Shown here one piece after another: positions 51,810 to 64,000 of a stretch of DNA of 64,000 nucleotides. The notes under the pieces were generated by a model that was given only the letters and a program-made list of their open reading frames with translations, ran no database searches and was not told the DNA's origin. The DNA is from Atrichornis clamosus (lineage: Eukaryota > Chordata > Aves > Passeriformes > Menuridae): the NCBI GenBank assembly GCA_013400975.1, contig WBMZ01012776.1, positions 124,001 to 188,000 of the forward strand, given 5' to 3'. A program made the position numbers and the translations under genes. Positions within the stretch are counted from its first letter, which is position 1; every line of letters starts with the position of its first letter.

Positions 51810-54299
51810 GAAAACTTGTAACTAGAAACAAAATACAAGAGACAAAGTCTCCATCTGCAAAGACTGTATTCATATTTAAAACTGCTTTGACTGCTTCACA
51901 GTCATGTAAAATCTACAATTTCTGCAAAGTATGCAACAAGATGCAAAAATTAAATGGATATTCGAACAAAAAAGGTAACTTACACCATGTAACTGACATT
52001 AGATAATATACTATTAATTTTAGGTGCAGCAGTAAAACCTTTTAAACAGAATACCAGTTAAGGACAAAATACTCCAATAAGTTTGTAACATATTGAAAAT
52101 GGGAAAATATACTGGTTAATACAGATTAATTTAGCATCTTTCTTCAGCCTCATTTTCCTGAAAAACCTGTAAAAGTTTATATTTTCCATTTTCCATCTGT
52201 AGAATTTATGAATTTTTTGGTCTCCTATTAAGTACATCTAGCCTTATTCCAAATTGCAGTATTGCATTTATTAGATGTTGTGCAATAATATATGAAAGTA
52301 AAAGAATTCTGAGATGAAGCAAAACTAGGTATGGTCTAGTGCCAATGTATGCACAGCTAATATATTCTTTTACTGTAAGTGTCCTAAAAGTTCATGTGGT
52401 GCCCAAGACTGTCACAAAATTCCTAATGCCTTAGAATATTTAAAGTAGAGTATTTCTGTAATACTTCAAGCCATAAAATTGGAAAGCTGCACCTGTAACA
52501 GAAGTCAAAGATGCATAAAACAGAAAAGGAAAGCTTTATCATTCAAAACCAGAAACACCTTCCAGTCAGACTGGGGAGGAAAAAATAATTGCATCTTCTG
52601 TAGAGTAACACTGTAATAGTCACTTTGCCAAAGACAGAATAATGCTGTAATGTAAACAAACTGCATACCACAGCTTTTGCTACTCAAAACCCACATATTT
52701 TAAAGGCAAGGTTTATTATGATAACCTAAGTTGCTTTCAGGTTACTTCTCTCAGCAGTAAACTTCATTACTAACCTGATTCAGAGGAACTTCTGCTGGGC
52801 AAATTTCTGGTCCTCTTACCCAGTCCTGAACTGCTGTCATAAATGGAAAAGCAATAACTGAAAATGATTTTATTGAAATACCTGCTTTAAAAGCCAGCTG
52901 CAGGTGGTGTGGGTATTGAGGGGTGGAGGCTTGGCAGCCCAGGTGATTGGTTGGGTTGCGAGCTCTGCAGCTATTTGCCCAGCTGAGCAGGCAGGGAGAG
53001 AGAATCTTGTTGCTGTTCTGATAAATCATGTGCACTGTCTTCATTACACAAAACCAAACTCGAATGCCATTTTCTGCATTTAAACGCACCTATGTCAGGG
53101 AAACTTTTCACACATCCTGAAGAAAATGTAGATGTCCAACTTGGTATCCCACTGTGATACCAAAGTCTTTCCATTGCCCTTGTGAAAAATAAACTGGCTT
53201 TGGAGCATATTGAAGGATATTTTGTAACATTCTGAGACTGGAATGCAATAACATGGCAAGAAAACTGGTTTTGTTGAGTAAATTTCAGAATATAAATAAT
53301 TTTAAAAGTACTGCTGTGACTAGAACCATCACAGAGGACAGTATATTTCCAGAGCCTGGTTAGAGCCCATTCTGTTGAACTGGGGTAGTTGTACCATAGA
53401 TCTTGTTCTCCTTTATATGGCTTGAAATGTAAAAATGATGAAGACTAGAATTAAAACAAGCCATATATTCCTGTGACACAACCAATAAATTAACCTCAGT
53501 TTCTTAAAAAATTAGCTCCCAGAAACAAATAAACCCCAATGTATAATTTACAGCAGTGTTTTTATTACTTCCAATGAGAGACAACCCCACTACAAACATA
53601 TAGTAGTATTTCCAGTCAATATTACTGACAGCATATTGTTTTGTTTTAAACACTCATGTTTCAGTCACTTTATTTTTGTTCAGCTAACATTAAAAAGATA
53701 AACCTTGCAGAGAAAAGCCCTATGCTTCTTATCATTAAAAGCTCTTTCCTAGAAAATATGTAAAAAAACCATGTTGTGTGACAACTGTTTCTCTCTCTCA
53801 CCCTGCAACTTTCACTGTTTATTTTCTATGAGTGTAAAGTTTGCCAGTGCTCCAGAAGCAGAGGAGGTTCCTTTTCCTTCCTTCAGGAATAGTCCTGCTT
53901 CCTGCAGCCACACACAAGAGAAGGATACAACCTTTCCTCAGCTCTCCCAGATCCAAGGGGAAATGCCTCCAAGAAAGTATGCTCCACGGGGATGGGCTGT
54001 GTTTCAAGACCAGGAGTCCAGCTTACATTACCTAAGGCAATGATTTTCTTAAAGTGCAAAAAGATGTTAAGAGAAAAGGTCTTGTTTGCCGAGGCTCTGA
54101 TGATGACAATGCTAATTCTTCTCCTCGTGTTGACCTCATCCTTGTTAAATATGAACTTTATCTCTTTCACAGTTAATACACAGTCAAAAGATAGAAACAA
54201 GAAGTTATGCTACAGGTTAGGTTTCCTGTGCAGAAATACATGACTAGTATTTTTAAGGACCATGACAATAGGCATTTTTTTACAAAACTAGCACTCTCT

Positions 54300-54530
54300 A
54301 ACAAGTTCATGAATGACTCAAGAATTACTCAGATGGTTCTTGAATATCTCCAGTGAAGAAGACTCTGTAACCTCTCTGAGAAATCTGTTCCAGTGCTCAG
54401 TCACCTGCACAGTAAAGAAATTCTTCCTCATATTTAGCTGGAACTTCCTGTGCATCATTTTCTGCCCTTTGCATCTTGTCTTATTGCTTATTGCCTGTCT
54501 GTGATAACAATTCGTCCCTGGTAAGAACAG
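54300..54530 (-). mobile_element. CR1 LINE fragment
   Basis: A degenerate minus-orientation CR1 3' region. Recognisable pieces on the + strand are AACCTCTCTGAGAAATCTGT, CCAGTGCTCAGTCACC and AAGAAATTCTTCCTCAT. These match, in complement, the usual CR1 segment around KKFFT and the downstream non-coding part. It is older and more diverged than the copy at 19254. It lies upstream of SLC7A2. Confidence 0.8.
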
Positions 54531-57500
54531 TAAATGTATGGATCATTACAATGACAGATAGGAGCTGGGCTGCTGCGGTTCATCTGACTTTCTAAAACTT
54601 AATCCTGAGAACAGTAGCACACAGAAACTACAGTGCTAAAGGCCCTAGAACCCTCCTGGCTTCCAGTCAAGAGGCAGGGAGCACACTGGCTGGTGAAATA
54701 AAATAGCTTACGTCCGTCCCACCTCGATCTAGCGCACTGTGGGGTAGATCAGTATATCTCCATTACGCAGTGTTTGGATCAGAGATCCTGTGGACAGACA
54801 CTCAGACCTAATTTTGTGTGCGTTTTCAGTAACACAAGCTTGAAACTACAAGAAGACCATGCTGCCACCCAGGAAAGTGTCGTTTTTGTAGATTCGGCTG
54901 AAAGGTGTATTTGTGTGCCTGAGGGTGTGTGACAAAGCTGCATCAGAGAGATGTTCACAAAGAGATGGGGTCTAGTGGGGGATCAGTGAAGGATGCCAGA
55001 CCTGATGCTATTTGGACAAGACTGAGCACACAGGGTGATGTCTGGTGGCAGCTACACGCAACAGCACACCCAGCTTCTCCCTTGGAGGAAATTCTTATTT
55101 CTCTCCAGGAAAGAGCTGCAGTACCTCCACTTTGTGGCTCCCAGTTGCGTTTCCAGTTAGCCATTTAACTCTGTTTGGACCAACAACATTAAGTTCTGAC
55201 TTTAGAGACTTCTTTTCTGCTCCTTAGCAACTATATCACACTTGGATTAATCTAAAGTACCTCATCCAATGGTTCTCTGACTTGCATACCCCAAGGACTT
55301 TTGTAGCACATTCTTTCCATTAAAAAGTTGAGCAGTCCCTTCTTGCAAGGAAATAGTTGACCACATTAGAGGGAATGAGCTGAAAGAAAATTATTTTGTT
55401 TATTTTCCTATGGAAGGCTCCTTTTAAGACTTTCCCTTAGAGTGTCAAAAGAGTATGAACATAGAGTTATGCAGAAATTAATGCTCAGGGGATTTTAATT
55501 TTACAAAAAAAACCCAAACCAATAATTTTGAAATTCTTGCACAGACTGAAAGAAAGTTCCACAGATACCCAAGTGACAAACTGACTAAAAGCTGCTTTGC
55601 TGTTGACTCTGACTAGTCTCACAGATACAGCCTCACAGCTACAGGCCAAAATTCCGTGGAGTTTTACATAACTAGAGGTGCTAACTTTGCACATGCATAT
55701 CCATGTGCTTGCCCATGTAACTACACATAGCTCACCAAAGTTAAACATGAACAAAAGTGCTTGAAGACTCGGGCCTTAGTGAACCATGGCAATCCCTCGA
55801 CTTTGCAGCCGACTGTAACAAACACAACTTTTGACATGCACAATGAAAAAGAAACACATCATGTTTTGTACAGTTTGTGCAGCTCTGATGAGTTATAAGA
55901 AGATGTACTAGTATTCATTTCTAGAATCCTTTCTAGAAAAAGTAATTACATTTTAATGGCTCTGACTTGTGGTTCTGAGAGTAAAAATCCAATGCAATCT
56001 ATGTGCTAATCTACATAAGATGATAATAAACATTCAAGAGAGAGAATCTTTATAAAGCTCAACAGTAATGTAGGCTATTGCTATAATTTTATGACAGGAT
56101 AATTTCTGAAGGTATTATATTACAATTCAACACTTTTTAAAGGGCTTCCTAGTTAATAAAATAAAAATATATTTATTTTAGATTGCTTCTCATGGTTTAA
56201 GCAGATTACTGAAACCAGTTCCTACAAAATGTTGTACAGATTAAAAGAAAATTATCACTTACCAATTCTCTCAGCTTTTCTTTAATAATTATTTTTCAGT
56301 TTGACTCAGAAAAATACCTCAATTCTTGAACTTCTGTAAAATAAACATAATATATTCTATAAAAAATAATCACATACTATTAGACTAATACAGGCAGGAA
56401 GAATAAACCTGCAATCCTGCATCATTTCATATTTCACAAGAAAAAAGGATATATTGGCACAAATTCCTGTTAGTTATTTTGATCCAGGAATGAGTAGTTT
56501 AACCTAATACTAAGCATGTCCCAAACAGCTACTAGCTATCATTTGCTGAATTCCAAATATTCCCAGGGGTCTAAAGAAAATGTAGTGCAGACTCACAGTG
56601 CTGTCCCTAAGTCTAAAATCAGAGTTCTGAAGAAGGAAAGTAACTATTTAAAGCCATACTATCTATAAAAAAATCCACATGTACTTTTTTGACCATGAAT
56701 ACAGGATAAATATAGATAGGAAATTTACATAGAAAAGTCTGTAATATATACAAAGAAGAACCAAGAAAATCAAAGTTCGAACTAACACTTGATCTGTAAT
56801 AAATTGCAATGCCATGTCTTGCCAAGACTGAAAAGAAGCTGTTTCACATCTCCCTGGACACCTGGGAAAGGAGTGTCAGAGGCAGCTCCACACTGCAGCT
56901 TGGGAAAGAGCATGAGCAAGGCACCACCAGCCAGCTGAAGCGTGAGTACACTTCTCCACCCCAGGCATGAAGTTACAAACAGTCTTTCAACAAGAGCAAG
57001 GAGAAAGATCTACCAGAAAACAAATTTTTAAGGCATTGTGGATTTCTTGAGATGTAAACTATGGGATAACATCTTACTCTGCTTTTCCATAAGGCTGTTG
57101 AAACTCACAACATATTGAACTGAAGCAAATTAAAAAAAAAAAGTATTCAATTTTTGACAACAGCCCATGTTTGAGCCAAATGTGTGATAATATACTACTG
57201 ACCATGTGTATTTTCTTCTAGTGGCACCTTAGGTAGGTAATTAGGCACAATTCATAGAAATTATCCCAGCCTGTGCAAATACAACTGACATTTAAAAGTA
57301 ATACTTAAATGTAGTAGTACTCAAAAAAAGAAAAAACACCAAGTTTTTTAATATGGGGCTCTGGGTTATTTATTATTAAAAGTTATATTATTTTGTACAG
57401 ATATAATAGTTTTTTAGTTGTTTTGAATGTACTTCATCTATAGTTTTTCAAAGTCACCCTGTTCTAGTTTCACTTTCTTCATTACCTGAATTAGCTAACT

Positions 57501-60500
57501 GAAAGTTTATTTCCCAGTCCTTCTATAATATAGGACTATCATCCTTCAACTTACTGTTTTTCACCCCAGCCAATCAACCTCTTTTCTCAATTTACTTGGA
57601 TTTTTTATTGTTGTTGGAATACTTGTGACGGGATTCTAATAATTTTTTTTGTTTCATTTTTCTTTAAAAATTTTTCAACTGGAAATGCTAAAAGTGATAT
57701 TTTTTCCTATATCAAAATGGGAAATCTTTCCAGTTACTATCTTTAACAAACATTTTTTTCCTATAAAAAACAATTTTGTCCACAAAATTTCTATTACATC
57801 CATTTCTACTTAACAATCATTTTTCATACTGGAAAATGCCTGCAAAATGATATGAAGGTTGCTGTTTTTACTTACTCTTTTTAATCAGTAACAGCACTTT
57901 ACCTTTCACCCCATGGTTACTAAGTCAGCAACAGCCTCTTGTGTAAGAGCCAAGTAAAAGCCTCTCAGAAACTAATATCAGATCAATTCCATGTATTCTG
58001 TTCTCTTGAAAACACAACAAAATCAAAAAATAAAACTCTGAAAAACTAGTAGAGATGTGTTTACAAATACCGTCCTGGATACTTTTTTCAGTGATAATAG
58101 GAAAATATAAGCGATGACTGCAAGATCAAAATTAAGTTCCAAACATTTCCCTGCTGAAAACTGTATTGATTTGCACAAAAGCTGGTGATTCTCTAAAAGG
58201 GACTTAGCCACTGAATTTAAAGTAGAAATAATGAGAGCCTTTTCACATACCTAAACTCCTGAGGTGCCTTCTAAAATGTCTATAAAATCTATATTTTTTA
58301 AATGGCTTTCCCAGTGTGCTCCTGTGTGCTTCCACAGGGCAGTTGAAAAGCCCAAAAAGTAACCTAATTTCATGGTGCAAGAATGGAAATTAAACAAAGA
58401 ACTAATGATTTCCCTCATTTCTCTCCTCCCTTCCCAACCTTACCTGGCACAAGCAGTATCAGCCCCAGGGGTTCCTGCTCCGCTGAGCTGGCCAGTCCCA
58501 TCCCTTGGTCACAGCACCTCTCAGGCCATTTGAGCAGTGCACACTACACTAATGGGCTCCAGGGGGTCTTTTTGTTTTAAAAAGCAGTGCAGTTAATTTT
58601 CTGTGTTGAGTTATTCAAAACTATTTAAAGTAACTCCATTTTACATATGTGAAAAAAGTGGCCTTTCCTCCTATTTTCTGTGGGGGCCAAGAAAAGAAGA
58701 AGAGTAAGTGGAGAAGAAAGAAAAGATTAGTATATTTCATTTAAGACTAAAAGAAATCATGGATGATACTGGAAATAACCTCACTTACAAAAATATCATG
58801 GAGCAGGGGAAGGACAGGGATTCCTATTACACATCTTACTTGTTTCTGTATTACTTTTTAAGGAACATGGAAAAGATGCCAACTCAAAGGGATAACAAAA
58901 AAAAAAAAAAACCCCGACAACAACCTTGGTCTAATCAGGGTGTCACAACTTTCTCATAATGAAATATCTACAATGAAGTATGTATTAATTATCTGACAAT
59001 TATAAGAGTTTTCACAAGTTAAGTTTGCTTTCTTTTGCTTATAGAAATTCAAGAATTAGATGTCCATGTTATTTATATACCATATTTATTTTATCTTAAG
59101 TCAAAGGCAGTAAGAATTAATTTAAGAGATTCTTGCATGAAAGTTTTGAAATAAACCCCTTTGCAACCAGATACTGTATGAGATAGTGACAAAGTATTTA
59201 AAGTAGGATCCATCACTGGATCTGTACTGGACTTTAAATATTAAATCAGAGTATTTTCCTTCCGTTCTATGTGAAAACAGAACTGTGATGTGCCCAGCAC
59301 CGCTGGCACACACTGTGCACACCAGACAGAACATGTCTGCTGAATGCACTGCTGTGACTTATTTTAGGTTAATATATCAGAACAATACAAAATAACATAA
59401 ATAGGAATGGTTAGTTCACATGATATAAATAAGCTGCATCTGCAGAGCTTAATCACAGAAGCATTAAACAGCATTGTGTGGTCTGAAGTTAGTGCTGTTG
59501 AGACCACTCCACATTCCTTGGAGGTACGTTCTGCACCCTGCAAAATCAAACACCACTTCTTTGAAATATGAAATCCCCAAGATAAAAAGTCACTGCAAAG
59601 CCACCACAGCAACCCTGTTACAGAGCACTACCCTTTGACATTAAATGTGGGCACTCCAGACAGACATTCTCAATATATACTGTCCATATCAAGATCATAT
59701 AAATACTAACATCTAACATGATTTATAACTGAGGTAACTAATGCCAGAGAGTTCCCTTTTCATTTGTGGCTTTAAATAGCACCACTACATTTAACGCTTC
59801 AGGAACAGAGTTTGAAGAACATTATAACCTTCAACTGGGTAATTTTCTGAAAAGGTTTTCAAATTTCTCAGTAATTTTTAAGCAAGTCAATAAACAGCTT
59901 GACTTCATGTAACATCTCACAGGTAGAATATGACCAAGACTTCAAAACACAGCAAAAAACAAGACTAGCCTTGATAGCCACACACTGGGATCTAGATCAC
60001 AGATATCCAGGGGGCTGAGCAACAGGTATGGGAAGTGACCCCGACCATGTGCTGCGGCTTTCCAGAGAGCTCACCCTTGCACAGGCTGCAGTGCTCCATA
60101 ACATAACAGAGCACTGCAGACAGCAAAGCTCTGTTCAGCATCTTCTGAGGGCACACTGAAAACCTTCTGTGAACTTCCATTAAGAAAGAAGTATTCTTCG
60201 TATTTTAATCAAATCACAGCTATGCATGACAATTGCATAATCATGATGAAGACTGCTGCTTTCAGATTTATGCGGATCTGACGTATAAAGCCTGAAACCT
60301 TGGCAAGCCTGACTGAAGAAACCAGATCTTCTCTTGGTATAAATCCAGAAGAAGGTCAGCAATAACAGGAGAATCATTTCAGCACAGCATTAAAAAAACC
60401 CAACATGAAAGACAGCACAAGTGTTCATAAAGCAATGAGTATTCTGTAAAGAAGTAAATAACATATGGAATAAAACAAACACTGAGACAAAACCCAACTC

Positions 60501-63500
60501 ATGTGCACATATGTGTTTCTGTACTCCCAGCCAGCCAGCATGATGGCTCAATACTTGCAACTTTATCTTCAATATAAATCATCTGAAGGTATTGGAAAAG
60601 CAAGCAGCTTAGAAGTTCCAGTTTTTCCAGGAGGCAGTTCTGCTCATAAAAATCAAAAGTCACTTGAGCATTAAATTGCAATTATTGTACCTATGAAGCT
60701 ACTTCGCTGACTACCAAATGGCACAGAGGAACAAATCACATGAATGTTGCTTGCAGTAATATACTTGCAGTACTAACTGATGCACTTGTTAAAATAAATT
60801 AACAGCAAATGAGTTTTCAGGATAATTTGAATCACACAGCAACTGGAAAATGGTTGGGACAGCCCATCACTTCCCTGCCGTGAAGTTCGGCTGAAAAACA
60901 ATTTTCCAATTTTACTTTATTGTGGCAACAGAAGGCCCCATAAATTTATAACTTATTATTCTATCTTCAGTGAACACAAAGCATCTCAATAAACATACCA
61001 CCTCCTTCCCCCAATCCCTTTCTTCCCTTGCCACACCCAATGATCCTGAATGGAATGACCAACTTCTCACTGAGAACGTCCGGGGATATCACACAGATAA
61101 TTATTAATTCCCTCAAACATCTTCTTCTAACTCAGATGTCTTGAACATTAGCAATACAGAACATCAAGCCCATTTAGTCACCAATTTGTCTCATCTTTGT
61201 TCTTTAATTCTATGTTCATATATTTCTTTTTTTTAATCTTCCACTTATTTAAGAGAGACAAGATAACTCTCCCCTTATTTGTTTCTAAATCAACCACTTT
61301 TTCTAAATCTATACAAAAATTAGCATCATCTCCAGCCAGGCGGTGAATAAGTTGTGGGGAAAATCCCATAGAACGCTAGATTCTAATACAGCCTAATACA
61401 AGTATATTTGCTTAAAAAAATCCACTCCAAATGCATAAGCCAGGCCCTCAAAACTCCAGATACTGCAAATAAGTAGACTAGTTATCACCAAAGAGATATC
61501 TTTCCACATATTGTGCGTGTATGTGTCTTCATGTGTACGCATGAGTGCAAACTACACTATTTCTCAGCCCCTAATATGCAAAAAGATACTGTTATTATGG
61601 CTGGATCACAATTTTGGAGTAAAACTGTCCTTCTCGCTCACCTGCTTCTCACGAGCTCTGGAGGCAATAACAGTAAATTGAGTTCCAGCTGCCTGTGTGA
61701 GCAGAAGCAGGATCTGGCCACAAACCATTCCTTACTCGCCCCAGGAGAAAAAGGTGGCCAGGACAGTTTCACCATCTCAAGGGCCAAACCCAGAAAACAA
61801 GTTGCTAGTTGAAATGCAATGATCTAGGTAATTACAGGCAGGAAAGACATCTCATTTTTTGAAAAAATCTTCTGACATCAGATATCTTCTTGTTTCAGAG
61901 AGTAACTAGAATACACACAACCCCTTTTGGGTAAAATATTGTGTGGAAAATGTCATGGAAATTACTTCTAATTTTGAAATACCAACAATTCCCTGACTAG
62001 TACTAGATGGAATTTTTCACCAACCTACTGATTTTTATTAAACCTGGTCATTGGTTAGTACCACTTGTAAATGATACATGTTTTCATAAAGAAAAAAATT
62101 TTGACACAAAGAGTAAGTACACATTCCTCATGGAAACACTATTAAAACATGAACATTTAATTGTTCTACACCAGAAACAGATACTCATAAAATGAATTTT
62201 GTTACATAAAATTAAGATAATCAGTATAAATCCTGCATGCCTAATCTACAAAAAAGTCTTAGCTAGTTTAAATGATAATTAACATGTCAGCAAATATACC
62301 TTGGCTAAGATCCTTTTTCACCTATGCATTACTTTACTGCCCCTCAGAAAATGCCACTTTGGCATGCAATCGTCAAACTATTGCTCTTTATTCCCTAGAA
62401 ACTTCGCTAGCAATGCACATGCATATCTCATGCATTTCAGTTTTCAGCAGCTGAATATGCTTAAGCAGAACCAAACGCTCCCTGTGATCAGACTCCCATA
62501 AATTCCAGTTAGTTTCCTTTATTTCCCTTTAATTTCGACCCTTTTTCACATTTCACAAACATACTAGGTTCAAATTTTCATTATTTTCTACCTTTTAAAA
62601 TCATTATATGCAAAAACCAGTCTCATCTTAAAATCTTTTACAGACCCACTAGAGTGGCCTGAACAACTTTTATCCAAATAGCCTTCCCTTTAATTTTAGC
62701 TCCTCATGAAAATATAGCTCTTCCATCACTGAAATACTTGCATATCCATATAAATATTAAGCTTGGTTTTTAGTAGTAGTTTTTCAGTAGTAGTGTGCAA
62801 ACAGTATCATATGCCAATAGTAACTTTCAGACATATTATCAGTTGGTGCCAGAGTCCACATTGGAGCATGGAAAGGGAACTGGAAGGGACATTGACAGTA
62901 ATAAGAGGCCCAGACAAAATGTCTCTGTAATTTTGCAGTACATGATCTTTGATAGGTACTGAGATACCACGAGCATCCTAATAACTTTGAAAATGTGCTT
63001 AACTAAAGCCATTTTAAAATGTGAATACTTGCCTCAGTAGAGTGGAATACCAAAAGCCATCACATAAAATAGTATATTTAAATGATCAAAAAGCTAGAAC
63101 AAATTTCTTCTGAAATTTTCAAGACAACTTATTCTACATGTCAGCTATAGTTAGGTAACATCCTAAGTAGGAAGGCTAAGACTTCACAAGTGTACAGATT
63201 GACAAATTTAACTTACTCTGCAAATCCCAACAATCCCAAAGATAAATGAAAAAAAAATCTCCAAAGTATTAGAACCGATTATCTTCAAAAATGGCCTTAA
63301 AAAGAGAGTTTTTCTGATGGGAATTACAAAATCCACCACAAACAGCAGACAACTGAGTGATGGCCAGAAACACTTCTCAAAGGGTGTTTAGGGCAGGCAA
63401 CAGCAAATAGATTAATTGTCCAGAGCAGAAAAAATGGGTTTACTCACGAAGGACATTGGTGGGCTCAGCACTGGACTGCTATGATTCATATGAGACTGCT

Positions 63501-64000
63501 GACAGCTATTGAACCAAAACATGAGAAAAGGACAGAAAGGCAGTAGAGCTACTGAGCCCAGAGATCAAACAGATCAAAGACAGATACTTCTTCAGAAGAA
63601 AGACTCCTTTTAAAATTTTTTTAAAGTATAACTTTGCTCTCTGCTGTGATAGCTGTATGTGTGTGACATTAGAAATTTTGTCATGACCTAGACATAAATC
63701 ACCCAAAAGAGCAGAAAATACATCTGTGAAAACAGAGACAGTTACTTTACCATTTCATGCCTATGACCATAAAATATACACTGAGATAAATGATGAGATG
63801 ACAATGCCATGACTTCTTCAGGAGTTAAAGTAATCTCATATTTCCTTTCATTCTACTTGTTCCTAATTCTATAATATAAACTCTGGAAAAACCAAACCTC
63901 TCAGAAAGCTATTTCATATGAGTAAAGTTATGTTTGGCTAACAGGTTCTCTTCAAAGACAGCACATAGACAGAGCATGAAAATATCATTCAACTGGGGAA

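Larger units (their letters stand above)
47147..64000 (-). other. SLC7A2: SLC7A2 5' intron and upstream region
   Basis: About 16.9 kb upstream of the first coding exon. An acceptor at 47147-47148 shows that a non-coding first exon must lie further right. Mammalian SLC7A2 uses several alternative promoters and first exons. No CpG island is present, and I cannot point to a first exon with confidence. The region contains a CR1 fragment (54300-54530), a 22-bp perfect palindrome (51788-51809), a 9-nt G run at 50808-50816 and an A run at 58899-58912. All long open frames here look like chance. Confidence 0.55.

Noticed and set aside
52751..53089. 112-codon minus-strand open frame upstream of SLC7A2
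   Set aside because: No similarity, no Kozak or splice support. Its length is within chance for 17 kb of intronic DNA.

Overview
This window is vertebrate nuclear DNA and looks avian. Two multi-exon genes with canonical GT/AG splice sites lie in tandem on the minus strand, in the same order and orientation as the SLC7A2-PDGFRL pair on human 8p22. The only recognisable interspersed repeats are CR1 LINE 3' ends, the dominant repeat of bird genomes. The species cannot be fixed from the sequence alone. Nothing prokaryotic (operons, CRISPR, insertion sequences) is present.

Layout, left to right on the + strand (both genes are read right to left). 1-2157: PDGFRL 3' UTR and downstream flank. 2158-23948: the complete PDGFRL coding region in six exons, giving a secreted, three-Ig-domain, PDGF-receptor-like protein of 374 residues. 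Its first exon sits in a CpG island at about 23560-24300. 24300-26700: intergenic DNA. About 26700-31294: probable long SLC7A2 3' UTR. 31295-47131: the complete SLC7A2 (CAT-2) coding region, giving a cationic amino acid transporter of 656 residues (2A form) or 655 residues (2B form). 47147-64000: the 5' intron or upstream region of SLC7A2, AT-rich, with no CpG island and no first exon I can defend.

Every exon was placed by translation, splice-site dinucleotides and phase. For both genes the summed lengths are exact multiples of three: 1125 nt for PDGFRL, and 1971 or 1968 nt for SLC7A2. The most interesting structure is a pair of tandem-duplicated exons in SLC7A2 (38443-38582 and 37903-38039). 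They are mutually exclusive and encode the CAT-2A and CAT-2B versions of the substrate-affinity segment. Taking both exons, or neither, shifts the frame and soon hits a stop. The 2A exon also carries lysine where the mammalian CAT-2A protein, as I recall it, has glutamate, at a position linked to substrate affinity.

The two genes do not share a pathway in any way the sequence shows; they are conserved neighbours. The rest is intronic or intergenic DNA with CR1 fragments, simple repeats and a few palindromes, noted as findings. I found no convincing undescribed gene system here.
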